This document shows, one piece after another, positions 1 to 8,015 of a DNA stretch of 64,000 nt. Made by a program: the position numbers and the translations under genes. Within the stretch, counting starts at the first letter, position 1. Each line of letters starts with the position of its first letter. The notes under the pieces were generated by a model that was not told the DNA's origin, ran no database searches, and worked only from the letters and a program-made list of their open reading frames with translations. The stretch is taken from contig NZ_PDWQ01000002.1 in assembly GCF_010211745.1 (NCBI RefSeq), positions 1 through 64,000 on the forward strand, given 5' to 3'. The stretch is from Pseudoxanthomonas kalamensis DSM 18571. GTDB lineage: Bacteria > Pseudomonadota > Gammaproteobacteria > Xanthomonadales > Xanthomonadaceae.

Positions 1-85
1 CACTATTATTGTTGATATAATGCGGCTACCTACCACCTCTATATCTCGCGATGGGTCGGCAGAGTAAGATGGGTATAAGAGACAC
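1..85. other. Residual Illumina Nextera i5 adapter (not genomic)
   Basis: Positions 67-85 match the 19-base Tn5 mosaic end at 17 of 19 bases, and 53-85 match the 33-base Nextera read-1 adapter at 28 of 33. Positions 45-52 (CTCGCGAT) resemble the S502 index CTCTCTAT at 6 of 8, and 16-33 match the P5 start at about 12 of 18. All parts sit in the correct order and spacing without gaps. Mismatches grow with distance from the insert, as expected of a low-quality read-through tail. The window therefore begins at a contig end and no biology should be read from these bases. Confidence 0.95.
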
Positions 86-331
86 CCACCCACCCATCCC
101 GACAAGGATGTTGGCTTTCGTCTTGGCCCCTGACTCATCGGTCGTGGTCAGCGTGCCGCTGGCAGGACTTCCGACCGATACCTGCCAGTTGCCTTTCAGG
201 CGGCCCGTATCGACAGGCGTGCTGTCGATAACTTCGGAAAACAGTGCGAAGGTGATGGCGCGGACGGTCTGGTCAACCGCCTTTTCAGACTTAATAGCCC
301 ACTTGCCTACGTCAACAGCGAAACTGCTCAT
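86..331 (-). CDS. HK97 gp10-like head-tail/tail completion protein, cut by contig end
   Basis: Eighty-two genuine residues remain of a protein resembling the HK97 gp10-like family, small proteins that join the head connector to the tail tube. The N-terminal helix, the segment STPVDTGRLKGNW around residues 38-50 and the following Gly/Thr-rich stretch are typical of the family. The start ATG (331-329) overlaps the stop of the upstream head gene by 4 bp. An apparent C-terminus beginning VSLIP after residue 82 is translated adapter, so the true C-terminal part is missing. The family usually has about 130-150 residues, so roughly half is lost. Confidence 0.75.
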
Positions 332-693
332 CGCGTCGCGTTGGCCTTGTACAGCACCGGCACGCCGGCCGGCGCAACCTCGGTCACGGCCTCAAGCTGC
401 CACACGGAGCCGCTGACCTCGGTCAACTTAGTGGTGGCGTCAGGGGCCCATGACAGGTTCGGCTCGATCAGCGCCTTGCGGTCGCCAGCCTTTACCGTCC
501 CATCCAGATAATCGCCGTCGCGGTACGGCAGGATCGCAGCCTTGCAGGTCTGCGACTGCACCGTATCCGGGGATACCGTCCCGGTCGCCGGGTCGTATCC
601 GCCCGGAACAACGCGCGACAGGGTGACCGTCTGGCCGAACGTGTCCAGCAGCGCGGCGGCAGTCGCTGCGCTGGCCGGATAATCGAATGCCAT
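328..693 (-). CDS. Putative head-closure / head-tail joining protein
   Basis: A 121-residue protein lies in the head-completion block between the DnaT-like connector gene and the gp10-like gene. I recognise no firm family. Size, position and a beta-rich composition with segments such as GQTVTLSRVVPGGYDP fit the small head-closure proteins (SPP1 gp16 or HK97 gp7 type). It starts two bases after the preceding gene ends and overlaps the next by 4 bp, so it is translated within the late operon. The function is inferred mainly from synteny. Confidence 0.6.
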   Translation of the reverse strand: MAFDYPASAATAAALLDTFGQTVTLSRVVPGGYDPATGTVSPDTVQSQTCKAAILPYRDGDYLDGTVKAGDRKALIEPNLSWAPDATTKLTEVSGSVWQLEAVTEVAPAGVPVLYKANATR

Positions 694-695
694 TG

Positions 696-1205
696 TCAGG
701 CCCGAGTTACGCTCAGCGCGTACAGACCACGACGCGCAAGGTAATCTGCGAACTGCACCTGCGACGGACGATCCGGCGCGGCGCGCATCAGCTTCCCGCT
801 GTTCTCGACGGTCGCGTACTCGACTTCCAGTACGTCCACTTTTTCTTTTGTCACCGCGCCCTTGCGGGCCTCCGGCGGGTCTATGTCGTCAGCGTGGATT
901 TCAGCCGCAAGCGCCATCTGGCCGTACAGGATCGGGGCCGGAATGTAGTCGTCCGCCAGAATTTCGCCATCGACGGCGACGCCAGTACGCGGCCACGCCA
1001 TCGACTGTGATGCCCCACCCTTCCGGCTGCCCTTCCAGTCCAAGCCGTTCATGGCCTCAGCAGCGCGCCTCAGCAAGACTTCCTGCTCGGATTCAGTTGC
1101 CGGGATCGTCCAGCCGTAGGCGGCTGCCCGGTCGGCCAGTTCGGCGGCAGTGGCGTAGCTGTCGGCCCCGGTTACGCCGGTTCCGTCCTCAATGGTCAGT
1201 GCCAC
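696..1205 (-). CDS. DnaT-like (DnaT_2) phage head-tail connector-type protein
   Basis: A 169-residue protein of the family called putative DnaT-like ssDNA-binding protein, which in phages sits where the head-tail adaptor is encoded. Diagnostic features are the N-terminus ALTIEDGTGVTGADSY, the tryptophan segment LDWKGSR near residue 60, the MAWPRTGV segment and the IPAPI helix. The GTG start at 1205 is preferred because AGGAGG lies five bases upstream; a longer reading frame to 1271 lacks such a site. It overlaps the preceding gene by 17 bp. A connector role is inferred from position, since the name DnaT-like reflects distant similarity only. Confidence 0.72.
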   Translation of the reverse strand: MALTIEDGTGVTGADSYATAAELADRAAAYGWTIPATESEQEVLLRRAAEAMNGLDWKGSRKGGASQSMAWPRTGVAVDGEILADDYIPAPILYGQMALAAEIHADDIDPPEARKGAVTKEKVDVLEVEYATVENSGKLMRAAPDRPSQVQFADYLARRGLYALSVTRA

Positions 1206-2073
1206 GCTTGCGCCTCCTATTCTTGGCGGGCCGGTCAGGCTGCGCCCGCACGGCGGGCATTGCAACCCCAATACCGGGGATCAGGTGATTCAGTACAAAA
1301 TCTACGCACTGGCCGCTACGCATTTCATCGAGCGTCCACTGGCCGTAGGCAATGCGTGCGCACAATGCGCGCAGCGCGGCTCGGCTCGGTAGCGCCGGCC
1401 CGGAAAGCTCGCCCCAGCAAGCCCTGTCCGGAAGATCAGCAACCGCCGGAACCCCCGCGATCATCGCCTCAAGTCCGCCAGTGCTGCAAAGCGTGTACAC
1501 GACGCTCGCCGCCGATAGCGCATCGGCCAGCGGCCCGACTGACTGGTCGGCATCAACCTTCACGCCGGGGCTGTGCGGGTGCGGCCGGAATACAGCGCCA
1601 TGCTCATCGCACTTGGACTGCGCCCACGCAGCCATCCCGCATTCGGTGTACCCATGCGACGGATCGCCTACATGCTGGCCCAAGACAAGCGGTCTGCCGC
1701 CAGCCTTGGCCGGCATGAGCTTGACCCCAAGTGCGTCGAATCTGTCGCCAGGGCATTCGAAGCTAGGGATGCGGTTCAGCCCGCCTAGCCCTACCTGCCA
1801 ATGTCCTGTTTCCCACGTATCGACACCTGACACCCGATCAAGGTAGCCGTAGTCGATTACCACAACTTGGATGCCGGCCTCCGTATAGTCTCGGCAGACC
1901 TGCCCGCCCTTGTCGCGGACCCCGGAAACGACAACAACTTCGAACTGCTCTACCTGGCCTTGCCCGTAATCTGATACTGACCGCCAGTGCGGACGATGCC
2001 CTAAAGCCAAGAGGCCGGAGCGAAATGCCCCGGCCTCAAGGTTGTCACTGCGGGCGTATACCCCTACCCGCAT
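1189..2073 (-). CDS. GT-B-like glycosyltransferase / capsule-biosynthesis-like protein in head module
   Basis: A 294-residue protein with a Rossmann-like N-terminus (MRVGVYARSD, then EVVVVSGV and IQVVVIDYG strands). Its C-terminal half resembles GT-B enzymes of the capsule-export type: FRPHPHSPG near residue 165, then SAASVVYTLCSTGGLEAMIAGV, in which a Ser-Thr-Gly-Gly-Leu-Glu-Ala run precedes a conserved helix. The last 20 residues are strongly basic (AKNRRRKRGTDH). The ATG overlaps the capsid stop by one base, so it is expressed with the capsid. Such a gene is unexpected between capsid and connector genes. Modification of virion or host glycan is an inference, and catalytic activity is unproven. 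Confidence 0.5.
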   Translation of the reverse strand: MRVGVYARSDNLEAGAFRSGLLALGHRPHWRSVSDYGQGQVEQFEVVVVSGVRDKGGQVCRDYTEAGIQVVVIDYGYLDRVSGVDTWETGHWQVGLGGLNRIPSFECPGDRFDALGVKLMPAKAGGRPLVLGQHVGDPSHGYTECGMAAWAQSKCDEHGAVFRPHPHSPGVKVDADQSVGPLADALSAASVVYTLCSTGGLEAMIAGVPAVADLPDRACWGELSGPALPSRAALRALCARIAYGQWTLDEMRSGQCVDFVLNHLIPGIGVAMPAVRAQPDRPAKNRRRKRGTDH

Positions 2074-3065
2074 TAGCGCGACTGGATCACCACGCCGGCC
2101 AGGTCCTTGTGGGACGTGAATACCTTGTCCCAATAGTCGCTGGTGCCGAGCGCCGAGTCAGACGGGTTCTTGCCGCCGTTGCTGACATCCCAGGTGAAGC
2201 CCTTGATGCCGACGTTGTAGGCGAACTCGCCCTGCATGCGGATCAGGAGTTGTTCCAGTCCGGTGACTTCCTGAATCACTACATGCTCTTCCTCGGTGTC
2301 CTCCACTCGCAGCGCGTCGGCGCTCAGGCCAAGCGTGAAGTAGTCGGTCACCGCAGCAGTTCCAGAACCGGTCGTTACCGCAAGCGCGTCCGAATCGGTG
2401 ACGATGATCGGACGATTCAGGGTCAGCGGAGACGCCGCCACAACCGCCGTGTTCGCAACCACGTCGCCGTTGTTGCTCGGGGCGATCTGGTACTGCAACA
2501 GGTCAAACGCGACCTTGGAGTGCATCACCCAAGCGTCGATCCGCGAGGCGGCATCGCCGTACAAGGCGAGACCGGACACAAGCGAAGTGGTCGCCATCGT
2601 TCCATTGGTCGGGACGGTGAACTTGTTGGCAGCGTTGCCACTGAGCGCGGCGCGGCCGGCGCGGATGGCGTTGTTCAGCATGTCCGCCAGTACGTCCTTG
2701 GCGACCTGCTCACCGGCAGCGACGCGGATAGCGTCCTGCGACAATCCGGGCTTCAAGAACGCCGAACGGGTCCATTCCACCGGGCCGATCTTGCGATTCA
2801 GCTTGATGGCGGCGTACTCGTCCTGCGACAGCTTGATGCCGGACGCGATGGCGACGCTGGTCTGATCCTGGCGAGAAACGAGGCCGCCCGCGTTCTTGAA
2901 GAACGCAGCATAATCGTAGTCACCGGGCTTGCGGTTGCTGGTCAGGCGAATGGTGCCGTTGCTGCCAGCGTTGAACTTGTCAACCGCCTGCGCAATAACT
3001 TCGCTGTAGCCGCTCTGGAAGAACGGGTCGCGGAACTTGGTATCAGTGGGGAGAGTGGTAGCCAT
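2073..3065 (-). CDS. Major capsid protein (gp13-like family)
   Basis: A 330-residue coat protein recognised from its position after the scaffold gene and from features typical of gp13-like major capsid proteins. These are an N-terminal arm (TKFRDPFFQSGYSEVIAQ), a region with VEWTRSAFLKPGLSQ, a long helix with DVLADMLNNAIRAGRAAL near residues 125-145, and the C-terminal segment IKGFTWDVSNGG followed by WDKV. The start has GAGG eight bases upstream. It lies 11 bp after the scaffold gene and shares one base with the following glycosyltransferase-like gene. Confidence 0.85.
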   Translation of the reverse strand: MATTLPTDTKFRDPFFQSGYSEVIAQAVDKFNAGSNGTIRLTSNRKPGDYDYAAFFKNAGGLVSRQDQTSVAIASGIKLSQDEYAAIKLNRKIGPVEWTRSAFLKPGLSQDAIRVAAGEQVAKDVLADMLNNAIRAGRAALSGNAANKFTVPTNGTMATTSLVSGLALYGDAASRIDAWVMHSKVAFDLLQYQIAPSNNGDVVANTAVVAASPLTLNRPIIVTDSDALAVTTGSGTAAVTDYFTLGLSADALRVEDTEEEHVVIQEVTGLEQLLIRMQGEFAYNVGIKGFTWDVSNGGKNPSDSALGTSDYWDKVFTSHKDLAGVVIQSR

Positions 3066-3076
3066 TTCTTTAACCT

Positions 3077-3712
3077 CTAGTCAGGTAATTTCATGAAGGC
3101 GTCCTGACCATGCTTGGAGACGTATTCCGCCTTCTGGACATGACTCATGGACGACCGCTTGAGTTGTTCGCCGCCGCCGCCACCCTGTGAACCGGGTGCG
3201 CCGCCGCCGCTTGCACCGTTAATGACGAAGTGCTTGCCCTCGTCAGTCCCGGCCCATTCCGTGATGAAGTCGCCCAGCGCCTTGTCGCCGGCCTTGACCA
3301 CCTGCGTACCGTTGTCGTCCGCAACCGATACCGCGCCGCCGAGCAGCGCTTTGACTGCTTTCAGGTGTACGGGATTGGTCACGCCGGCCTTGGTCAGCGC
3401 TTCGGTAAGAGCCGTGTCGGCTAGGGATTTTCGATATGCCGCATCAGTTTCTGCCGCCTGCTTGGTGGCATCCTCCGCAGCCTTGGTCGCCTTGGATAGC
3501 GCTTTGGTTGCATCAGCGAGCTTCGCTTTCAGGTCGTCTCGCTCTGACTCGACTTTTTCAAGGTCGGCCGGATCGATTTCCGTTTGTTTGCGGAGCTTCT
3601 TCACCTCGCCAAGCAGTTCGTCACGCTTGGCAAGCAGGGGGGCAGTAGCTTTCTGTACGGCAGCATCAATCGCCGCCTGCACCTCAGGCGCAGTCAGGTC
3701 AACGTCAGTCAC
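3077..3712 (-). CDS. Capsid scaffolding protein
   Basis: A 211-residue acidic, Ala/Lys-rich protein with a long predicted coiled coil (about residues 20-105, containing VESERDDLKAKLADATKAL). A globular middle follows (LTEALTKAGVTNPVHLKAVKALL), then a Gly-rich linker (GGGAPGSQGGGGGEQLKR) and a short C-terminal helix likely to bind the coat protein. This architecture, immediately before the capsid gene, is that of scaffold proteins. The start is GTG at 3712, with AGAGGA nine bases upstream. A 132-bp gap separates it from the previous gene and may hold a promoter or attenuator. Confidence 0.8.
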   Translation of the reverse strand: MTDVDLTAPEVQAAIDAAVQKATAPLLAKRDELLGEVKKLRKQTEIDPADLEKVESERDDLKAKLADATKALSKATKAAEDATKQAAETDAAYRKSLADTALTEALTKAGVTNPVHLKAVKALLGGAVSVADDNGTQVVKAGDKALGDFITEWAGTDEGKHFVINGASGGGAPGSQGGGGGEQLKRSSMSHVQKAEYVSKHGQDAFMKLPD

Positions 3713-3835
3713 GGATAATGTCCTCTGGACGGGTTACGGCCGCAGGCCAAAAGAATGGGCCGCCACTGGCGACCCTGCTTGCTCGCCCCGGCACGACCGG
3801 GCACGCGCGATGCTGGTAACGATGTCGAATAATCC

Positions 3836-3854
3836 GGGGGAGCTTCAATCCCCC
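3836..3854 (-). terminator. Hairpin at 3' end of minor head gene (copy 1 of a repeated element)
   Basis: A 6-bp G/C stem (GGGGGA with TCCCCC) closes a 7-base loop and contains the stop codon of the minor head gene (3845-3847). A 19-base element identical except for one loop base recurs at 11720-11738 after the Q-like gene. No U-tract follows here, so it may be an attenuator or mRNA-stability hairpin rather than a full terminator. It sits ahead of the highly expressed scaffold and capsid genes. Confidence 0.45.
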
Positions 3855-4906
3855 AACCCGGCCCGCTTGAACGCCTTAGGTTCCAGCCGCCTCATTTCCT
3901 CCAGCGTCAGCGGTTGCCAACGTCGGTCAAGCTGCAATTCGGCGAATCGCTTGGACGACAGCCCGCCGTCCCGCAGCAGCTTTCCTCGGGTCGGACCGAT
4001 TACCTCATCCTGAAATGCGGCCGGCTGGCGCTTGAGCCAGTCGTAGTAGGTCGTCCCGGCATCTACCGGGCCATCCATGCTCGAACGCTTGGCCCCTTTC
4101 GTCAGCGCCTTCCACTCGTCTTTCAGGACCGGGGTTGTGCTGGATCGGCAATTGACGTGAGCCGGCGGCAGCGGCCCATTTCCGAACTGGAAGATACGGC
4201 CGTCCAGCGCCCTGCATGTGTCGCTGGTGCGCTGGTCAAGCGTGGCGGACCACATATACCCGGCCAGGATGTCGGCATTGTCGGCGTAGGTCTCATGCCG
4301 CGCCGAGGCGCTAACATGAGCAACCGCCGTCCGTACCACGGCTTCGGTTTTGCGTGCAGATATCGCCAGTACGCCATCGGCGTACCCCGCCGCTTTCGTG
4401 CCGCGTACCGCCTGCACGATCTGCGCCGTGGTCTGCCCCTCGGCCACACCGAGACGGATAGCCCCGGCGACACGCTCACGCTCAGCCTGCGACCATTCGC
4501 CGATGAACCCGGCCAGCAACTTCCCTTTGCCGGCCGCCAGCGGCTGGGAACTGGCCGCTGTCCACAACTGACCTGCGGTCGGCACATTGGCCCGATACCC
4601 ATGCTCGGCCAGCATCCCGCCGACAAACTCGCCCTCATAGGCTGCCAGCGCCCGCAGGTCGTCGTCCAGCGCCCCGGTGTACTTCGACAGGGTTGCCGCC
4701 AGTACGCCATCCACCTCGCGCAACATGGCCTCCATGCGAGCATGTTCAATGGCCGTCAGTCCGCCGCGCGTCAGTATCTCGCGCAGCCTGCGATCGATCT
4801 CGCGCAGGAACGGGGCGAACTTGCGGACCTGGCCGGATTTCAGGCGCTCGATATAGACCGCATGCCGGGTCAGGTCGTCGGCAAAGGCGAGATTGGCCTG
4901 TGCCAT
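3845..4906 (-). CDS. Minor head protein, SPP1 gp7 / Mu gpF-like
   Basis: A 353-residue protein of the phage head morphogenesis family. The diagnostic C-terminal motif lies near residues 215-260: WSATLDQRTSDTCRALDG followed by PLPPAHVNCRS, with conserved Asp/Cys and His-x-Asn-Cys-Arg. The N-terminal two thirds is helical. Members bind the portal and are present in a few copies inside proheads. It starts one base inside the portal stop codon (TAATG), so the two are coupled. Its last codons lie in the repeated hairpin. Confidence 0.85.
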   Translation of the reverse strand: MAQANLAFADDLTRHAVYIERLKSGQVRKFAPFLREIDRRLREILTRGGLTAIEHARMEAMLREVDGVLAATLSKYTGALDDDLRALAAYEGEFVGGMLAEHGYRANVPTAGQLWTAASSQPLAAGKGKLLAGFIGEWSQAERERVAGAIRLGVAEGQTTAQIVQAVRGTKAAGYADGVLAISARKTEAVVRTAVAHVSASARHETYADNADILAGYMWSATLDQRTSDTCRALDGRIFQFGNGPLPPAHVNCRSSTTPVLKDEWKALTKGAKRSSMDGPVDAGTTYYDWLKRQPAAFQDEVIGPTRGKLLRDGGLSSKRFAELQLDRRWQPLTLEEMRRLEPKAFKRAGLGD

Positions 4907-6348
4907 TACTCAGCCTGCGCAGGGTCGACACCCGGCTCAATCGGATCAAGCTCGACCCCGCCGCCCTGCGTCTCAAGCTCGTCGCGGATGTCGTCATCCG
5001 ACTTGTCAGCCGCGATCAGCCCGATAGCGCGGCAGTACGTCCAGAAATCGGATTCCGGCAGCTTGCCAGACTGCACCGCCGCCAGAGCCTGCCCCATCTG
5101 CTGCGCGTCGAACTGCACGCCGGAGAACTCGGTCCCGATGGTGAAGTCAAGATTCTCGGGTGTCGCCGCTACGCCAGCGAACTGTGCCACCCAACCAAGG
5201 GCGGTCCGGTAGGCGTCGCTCACGTTGTCGCAGACGATGGACAGGATGCTGTTGCTGGATTTGTCGTTCGCTGCGGCCTCGGTGGCGGTACGGTTGGCCT
5301 CGCCGGGGGCGATCAGCTTTGCCCCAAGCATCCCCATCAGATCGACTTTGTGCTGCATTTCCTCTGACAACCCGGATACCGCCTGAGCCTGCAACAGCCC
5401 CGCCTGCCCGCCGGACGGAACCGGAAGAATGCTCCGGCTGCCGACGTACACACCGGACTTCTGCATTTCTTCGGCCCAATCCGCATCCGCGCCGCTAACC
5501 CAATACATCGCCTGCCCCGCGAAGAACAGTGATTCCTCATGGTCGGCGCTGTTGTTCAGGTGCGCAATGTTCAGGGTCGCAAGGTCATACAGCGGCGGCT
5601 GATCCGGAAGCACGTCGTTATTCGTGGCTCCGATGAAGGTGAACGGGATTTCCGACCACGGCTTACTGCCCTTGATGACTGGCCGCCTTTTCTCTACGAC
5701 AACCCAGCCGCCGCTGTTAGACTCCTGCCATACCTCCTGCACATACACGCCTCCGTCCATGCGCAGCACCCGATACTGCGTCTTGCTGCTTACCTCAAAA
5801 TCGCTCCATTCCTCGTATGACTCACGCAGCACGACGAGCGTCAGCATGTTACGTGCGCCCATCTTCTCGGTGCGCCAGTTCATGATTGAGTTTGCGTCGT
5901 ACAGGGAAATTGTCGGCCGCACGCCCATACGCTCGGCATCGATGGCGACCATTTCACCGTCTGACTTCGGGTAATCCACTAGCAGGCCGGATCGCCCGGT
6001 CTGCAAGACATTGGATACCGTGGACTGCGACTGATTGATGATCCCGACGCCGGAACCGTCAACGTCGCTCTTTAGGAAATCCAATCCTGACGGACACTTG
6101 ACCTCTGGTGATTTCCCGAACGCGATACCGATCATTGCCGACAGCGTGCGCCCGGTGGCATTTGTGTATACCGCCCGCCGCCTGCGCTGATCGTTCCGAG
6201 TTGTGTTCTCAGGCGACAGGTCGGTCGGATTCACTTGGATGATGTAGTCGGATGTCTTGACCGCATCTGACCCTGAGACGGCATCTTGCACGAGTTTCCA
6301 CTGCGCACGCTTATCTTTAGCCTCGGGACGGATAAATTCAACGCTCAT
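4906..6348 (-). CDS. Portal protein (DUF4055 family)
   Basis: A 480-residue protein matching the DUF4055 family, annotated as the portal, the dodecameric ring through which DNA enters the head. Recognisable segments are the N-terminal YTNATGRTLSAMIGIAFGKSP, the QTGRSGLLVDYP motif near residue 117, WRPVIKGSKPW-like and IPFTFIGATNND segments, and LGAKLIAPGEANRTATEA near residue 340. It overlaps the large terminase stop by 4 bp and the gp7-like gene by 1 bp, the classical terminase-portal-minor head order. Confidence 0.85.
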   Translation of the reverse strand: MSVEFIRPEAKDKRAQWKLVQDAVSGSDAVKTSDYIIQVNPTDLSPENTTRNDQRRRRAVYTNATGRTLSAMIGIAFGKSPEVKCPSGLDFLKSDVDGSGVGIINQSQSTVSNVLQTGRSGLLVDYPKSDGEMVAIDAERMGVRPTISLYDANSIMNWRTEKMGARNMLTLVVLRESYEEWSDFEVSSKTQYRVLRMDGGVYVQEVWQESNSGGWVVVEKRRPVIKGSKPWSEIPFTFIGATNNDVLPDQPPLYDLATLNIAHLNNSADHEESLFFAGQAMYWVSGADADWAEEMQKSGVYVGSRSILPVPSGGQAGLLQAQAVSGLSEEMQHKVDLMGMLGAKLIAPGEANRTATEAAANDKSSNSILSIVCDNVSDAYRTALGWVAQFAGVAATPENLDFTIGTEFSGVQFDAQQMGQALAAVQSGKLPESDFWTYCRAIGLIAADKSDDDIRDELETQGGGVELDPIEPGVDPAQAE

Positions 6349-7589
6349 GCGGCAAATCCAATTTTGATTGCGGTGGCGGGTTTCTTGATGGGGTATCGGT
6401 AGGCAATGAAGTACCCGGCGGCGTCGATCACATGATCCAGCCCGCCCGACTTGTCAGGCTCGCCGTGCTTGTCGTAAGCCTGCTTTTCCAGTGACTCGAC
6501 CAAATCGGGGCACCCCTCTGGATTCACCCGGTAGCGCCTTGCGCCGTCCGAGCAAATCATCTTGTTGACTGACAGCACACGGTCTTTCACACGCGGGTTC
6601 GACGGATTCACGCGGACGCCGAATCCGGCCTTTCGCAAGATCGCCAAGTCAGACTCACTCGCGTTGTTGCTCTTGCGACTCGCTCCGCTGGCGTCCGGAT
6701 ACACGATGATCTTGTGCCCCTCATGCTCTCGGCTCAGCAACGCAGCCATTGCTGGCGTATCAAGCACTCCGGTATGCTCGACGACCGCATGCGGATCGTC
6801 TCCGCGCAGTACGTGGATAACCGCCGACATTTTGCCTACGTTGAAGTCCATCCCGACGTGCAGCGCCTCGCCTTCCTTGATGCGCTCAGCACTCGCATTT
6901 GCCGCCCGGTCGAACTCCGGATACACGGACCCGGCCACGAGGTTGACGAACTCTCCATCCAAGTAGGCGGCCAACAACTGCGGCGGGTACGTGGTCCGCA
7001 GGCTGTCGATGTACCCGGTCGGAAGATTGGCCGCATTGCTCATCGTCCCGGCCTTGATGATTCGATATCCGGACTCGGCCCGACGAACCCATCGGTCGTA
7101 GACGAATCGAAATCCCTCAGGGGTCGTCGCAACGCCTACAGTATTAAGACTTCCGTCCGGCTTTTTCTGCCGGTTGCGCGCAATGATCTTGTTCCATGCA
7201 TGCGCTGCCTTTTCCTCAGGCAGCGTATCCAACTCATCGACAATGCTGTCTGCCACCTCGTAGCCGATGATCCGCTCCGGCGCATCCATCGTCCGGAAGA
7301 TGATCGATCCCGCTCCCTCGACATTGATGATCTTGTCGTTCTTGTTCTGTTTGTACCCAAGCCCCCATGACTCCAGCGTTTCCATGACGCGCGGCCACGC
7401 AATCGTCGTTACAAGGTCATACGTCGGAAGGTAGTACGCAACCGACTGGATCGGGTACTGCAATTTCAGCGTCAGCAGGCGGAGAATCGCCGCGTGCGTC
7501 TTGCCTGCGCCGAAACCCGCCACCATCGCCGGAAACTGGTCCGTCGCAGTGACGAACTCGTACTGCGGGCCAGTCAACTCGACACGCAC
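6345..7589 (-). CDS. terL: Terminase large subunit
   Basis: A 414-residue ATPase/nuclease that pumps and cuts phage DNA. The Walker A-like motif GFGAGKTH lies at residues 25-32 and Walker B SIVDELDT near 115. The C-terminal RNase H-like nuclease carries acidic residues in GMDFNVGK, VYPDASG and GLDHVIDAAGY. The start is GTG at 7589, two bases after the TerS-like stop. It is complete. Packaging type (cos or pac) cannot be told from sequence alone. Confidence 0.92.
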   Translation of the reverse strand: MRVELTGPQYEFVTATDQFPAMVAGFGAGKTHAAILRLLTLKLQYPIQSVAYYLPTYDLVTTIAWPRVMETLESWGLGYKQNKNDKIINVEGAGSIIFRTMDAPERIIGYEVADSIVDELDTLPEEKAAHAWNKIIARNRQKKPDGSLNTVGVATTPEGFRFVYDRWVRRAESGYRIIKAGTMSNAANLPTGYIDSLRTTYPPQLLAAYLDGEFVNLVAGSVYPEFDRAANASAERIKEGEALHVGMDFNVGKMSAVIHVLRGDDPHAVVEHTGVLDTPAMAALLSREHEGHKIIVYPDASGASRKSNNASESDLAILRKAGFGVRVNPSNPRVKDRVLSVNKMICSDGARRYRVNPEGCPDLVESLEKQAYDKHGEPDKSGGLDHVIDAAGYFIAYRYPIKKPATAIKIGFAA

Positions 7590-7591
7590 GA

Positions 7592-7897
7592 TCAGTCCTC
7601 GCGCTCGGGAGCCTCCGCAGCGCGGACAATCTGGATCACTGGAAGTCCTGCGCCTTCGACCTTGGCGTCAACGAACTCAGTAGGCTTTCCCCATCCTCGA
7701 TCAAGTAGCGCCTGCGAGCAGGCGACGCGCACCTGCCACTCCGGCGCGGTTAATCCATCAGCAAGGGTCTGGATCGCCTCCGCCGTGTGCAGTCGCGCCA
7801 ACTGCGCAGCCGTCTCCCCATTCGGCCCAACGCGAGGCGAACGCCCCCCAGGATTCCCGGACTTACCCTTCTGGAACGTGGTGCTGCTCTTTGCCAC
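7592..7897 (-). CDS. Putative small terminase / DUF5681-like DNA-binding protein
   Basis: A 101-residue protein with the N-terminal signature FQKGKSGNPGGRSPRVG of DUF5681-type proteins, often encoded just before terL. A helical segment follows (ARLHTAEAIQTLADGLTAPEWQVRVACSQALLDRGWGKP), resembling HEAT-like or small terminase helices. The GTG start at 7897 is favoured by a GGAG eight bases upstream; a longer frame to 7966 has no support. Position makes it the best small-terminase candidate, but the family link to TerS is an inference. Confidence 0.6.
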   Translation of the reverse strand: MAKSSTTFQKGKSGNPGGRSPRVGPNGETAAQLARLHTAEAIQTLADGLTAPEWQVRVACSQALLDRGWGKPTEFVDAKVEGAGLPVIQIVRAAEAPERED

Positions 7898-7898
7898 G

Positions 7899-8015
7899 TT
7901 AGCGCTCCAGCACTCCCAAAGCGCGATCCGCCCAACGGGCGGGGGTTGCAGCGCCTGGTGTTTCAAGCAGCAGCTTGTGCAGCTTGGCGATAACCCAGAT
8001 CAGGATGGCTTTCAT
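7899..8015 (-). CDS. Small 38-residue protein coupled to Rz
   Basis: A short frame of 38 codons begins with an ATG overlapping the Rz stop as ATGA and ends one base before the GTG of the TerS-like gene. The N-terminus MKAILIWVIAKLHKLLLE is a plausible amphipathic or membrane helix, and the tail ends ARWADRALGVLER. No family is recognised. Exact overlap on one side and near-abutment on the other make translation likely in this tightly coupled operon. Confidence 0.45.
   Translation of the reverse strand: MKAILIWVIAKLHKLLLETPGAATPARWADRALGVLER

Noticed and set aside
1205-1271. Longer start for the DnaT-like gene at 1271
   Set aside because: The extra 22 residues overlap the upstream gene further and lack family similarity, whereas GTG 1205 has AGGAGG at good spacing.
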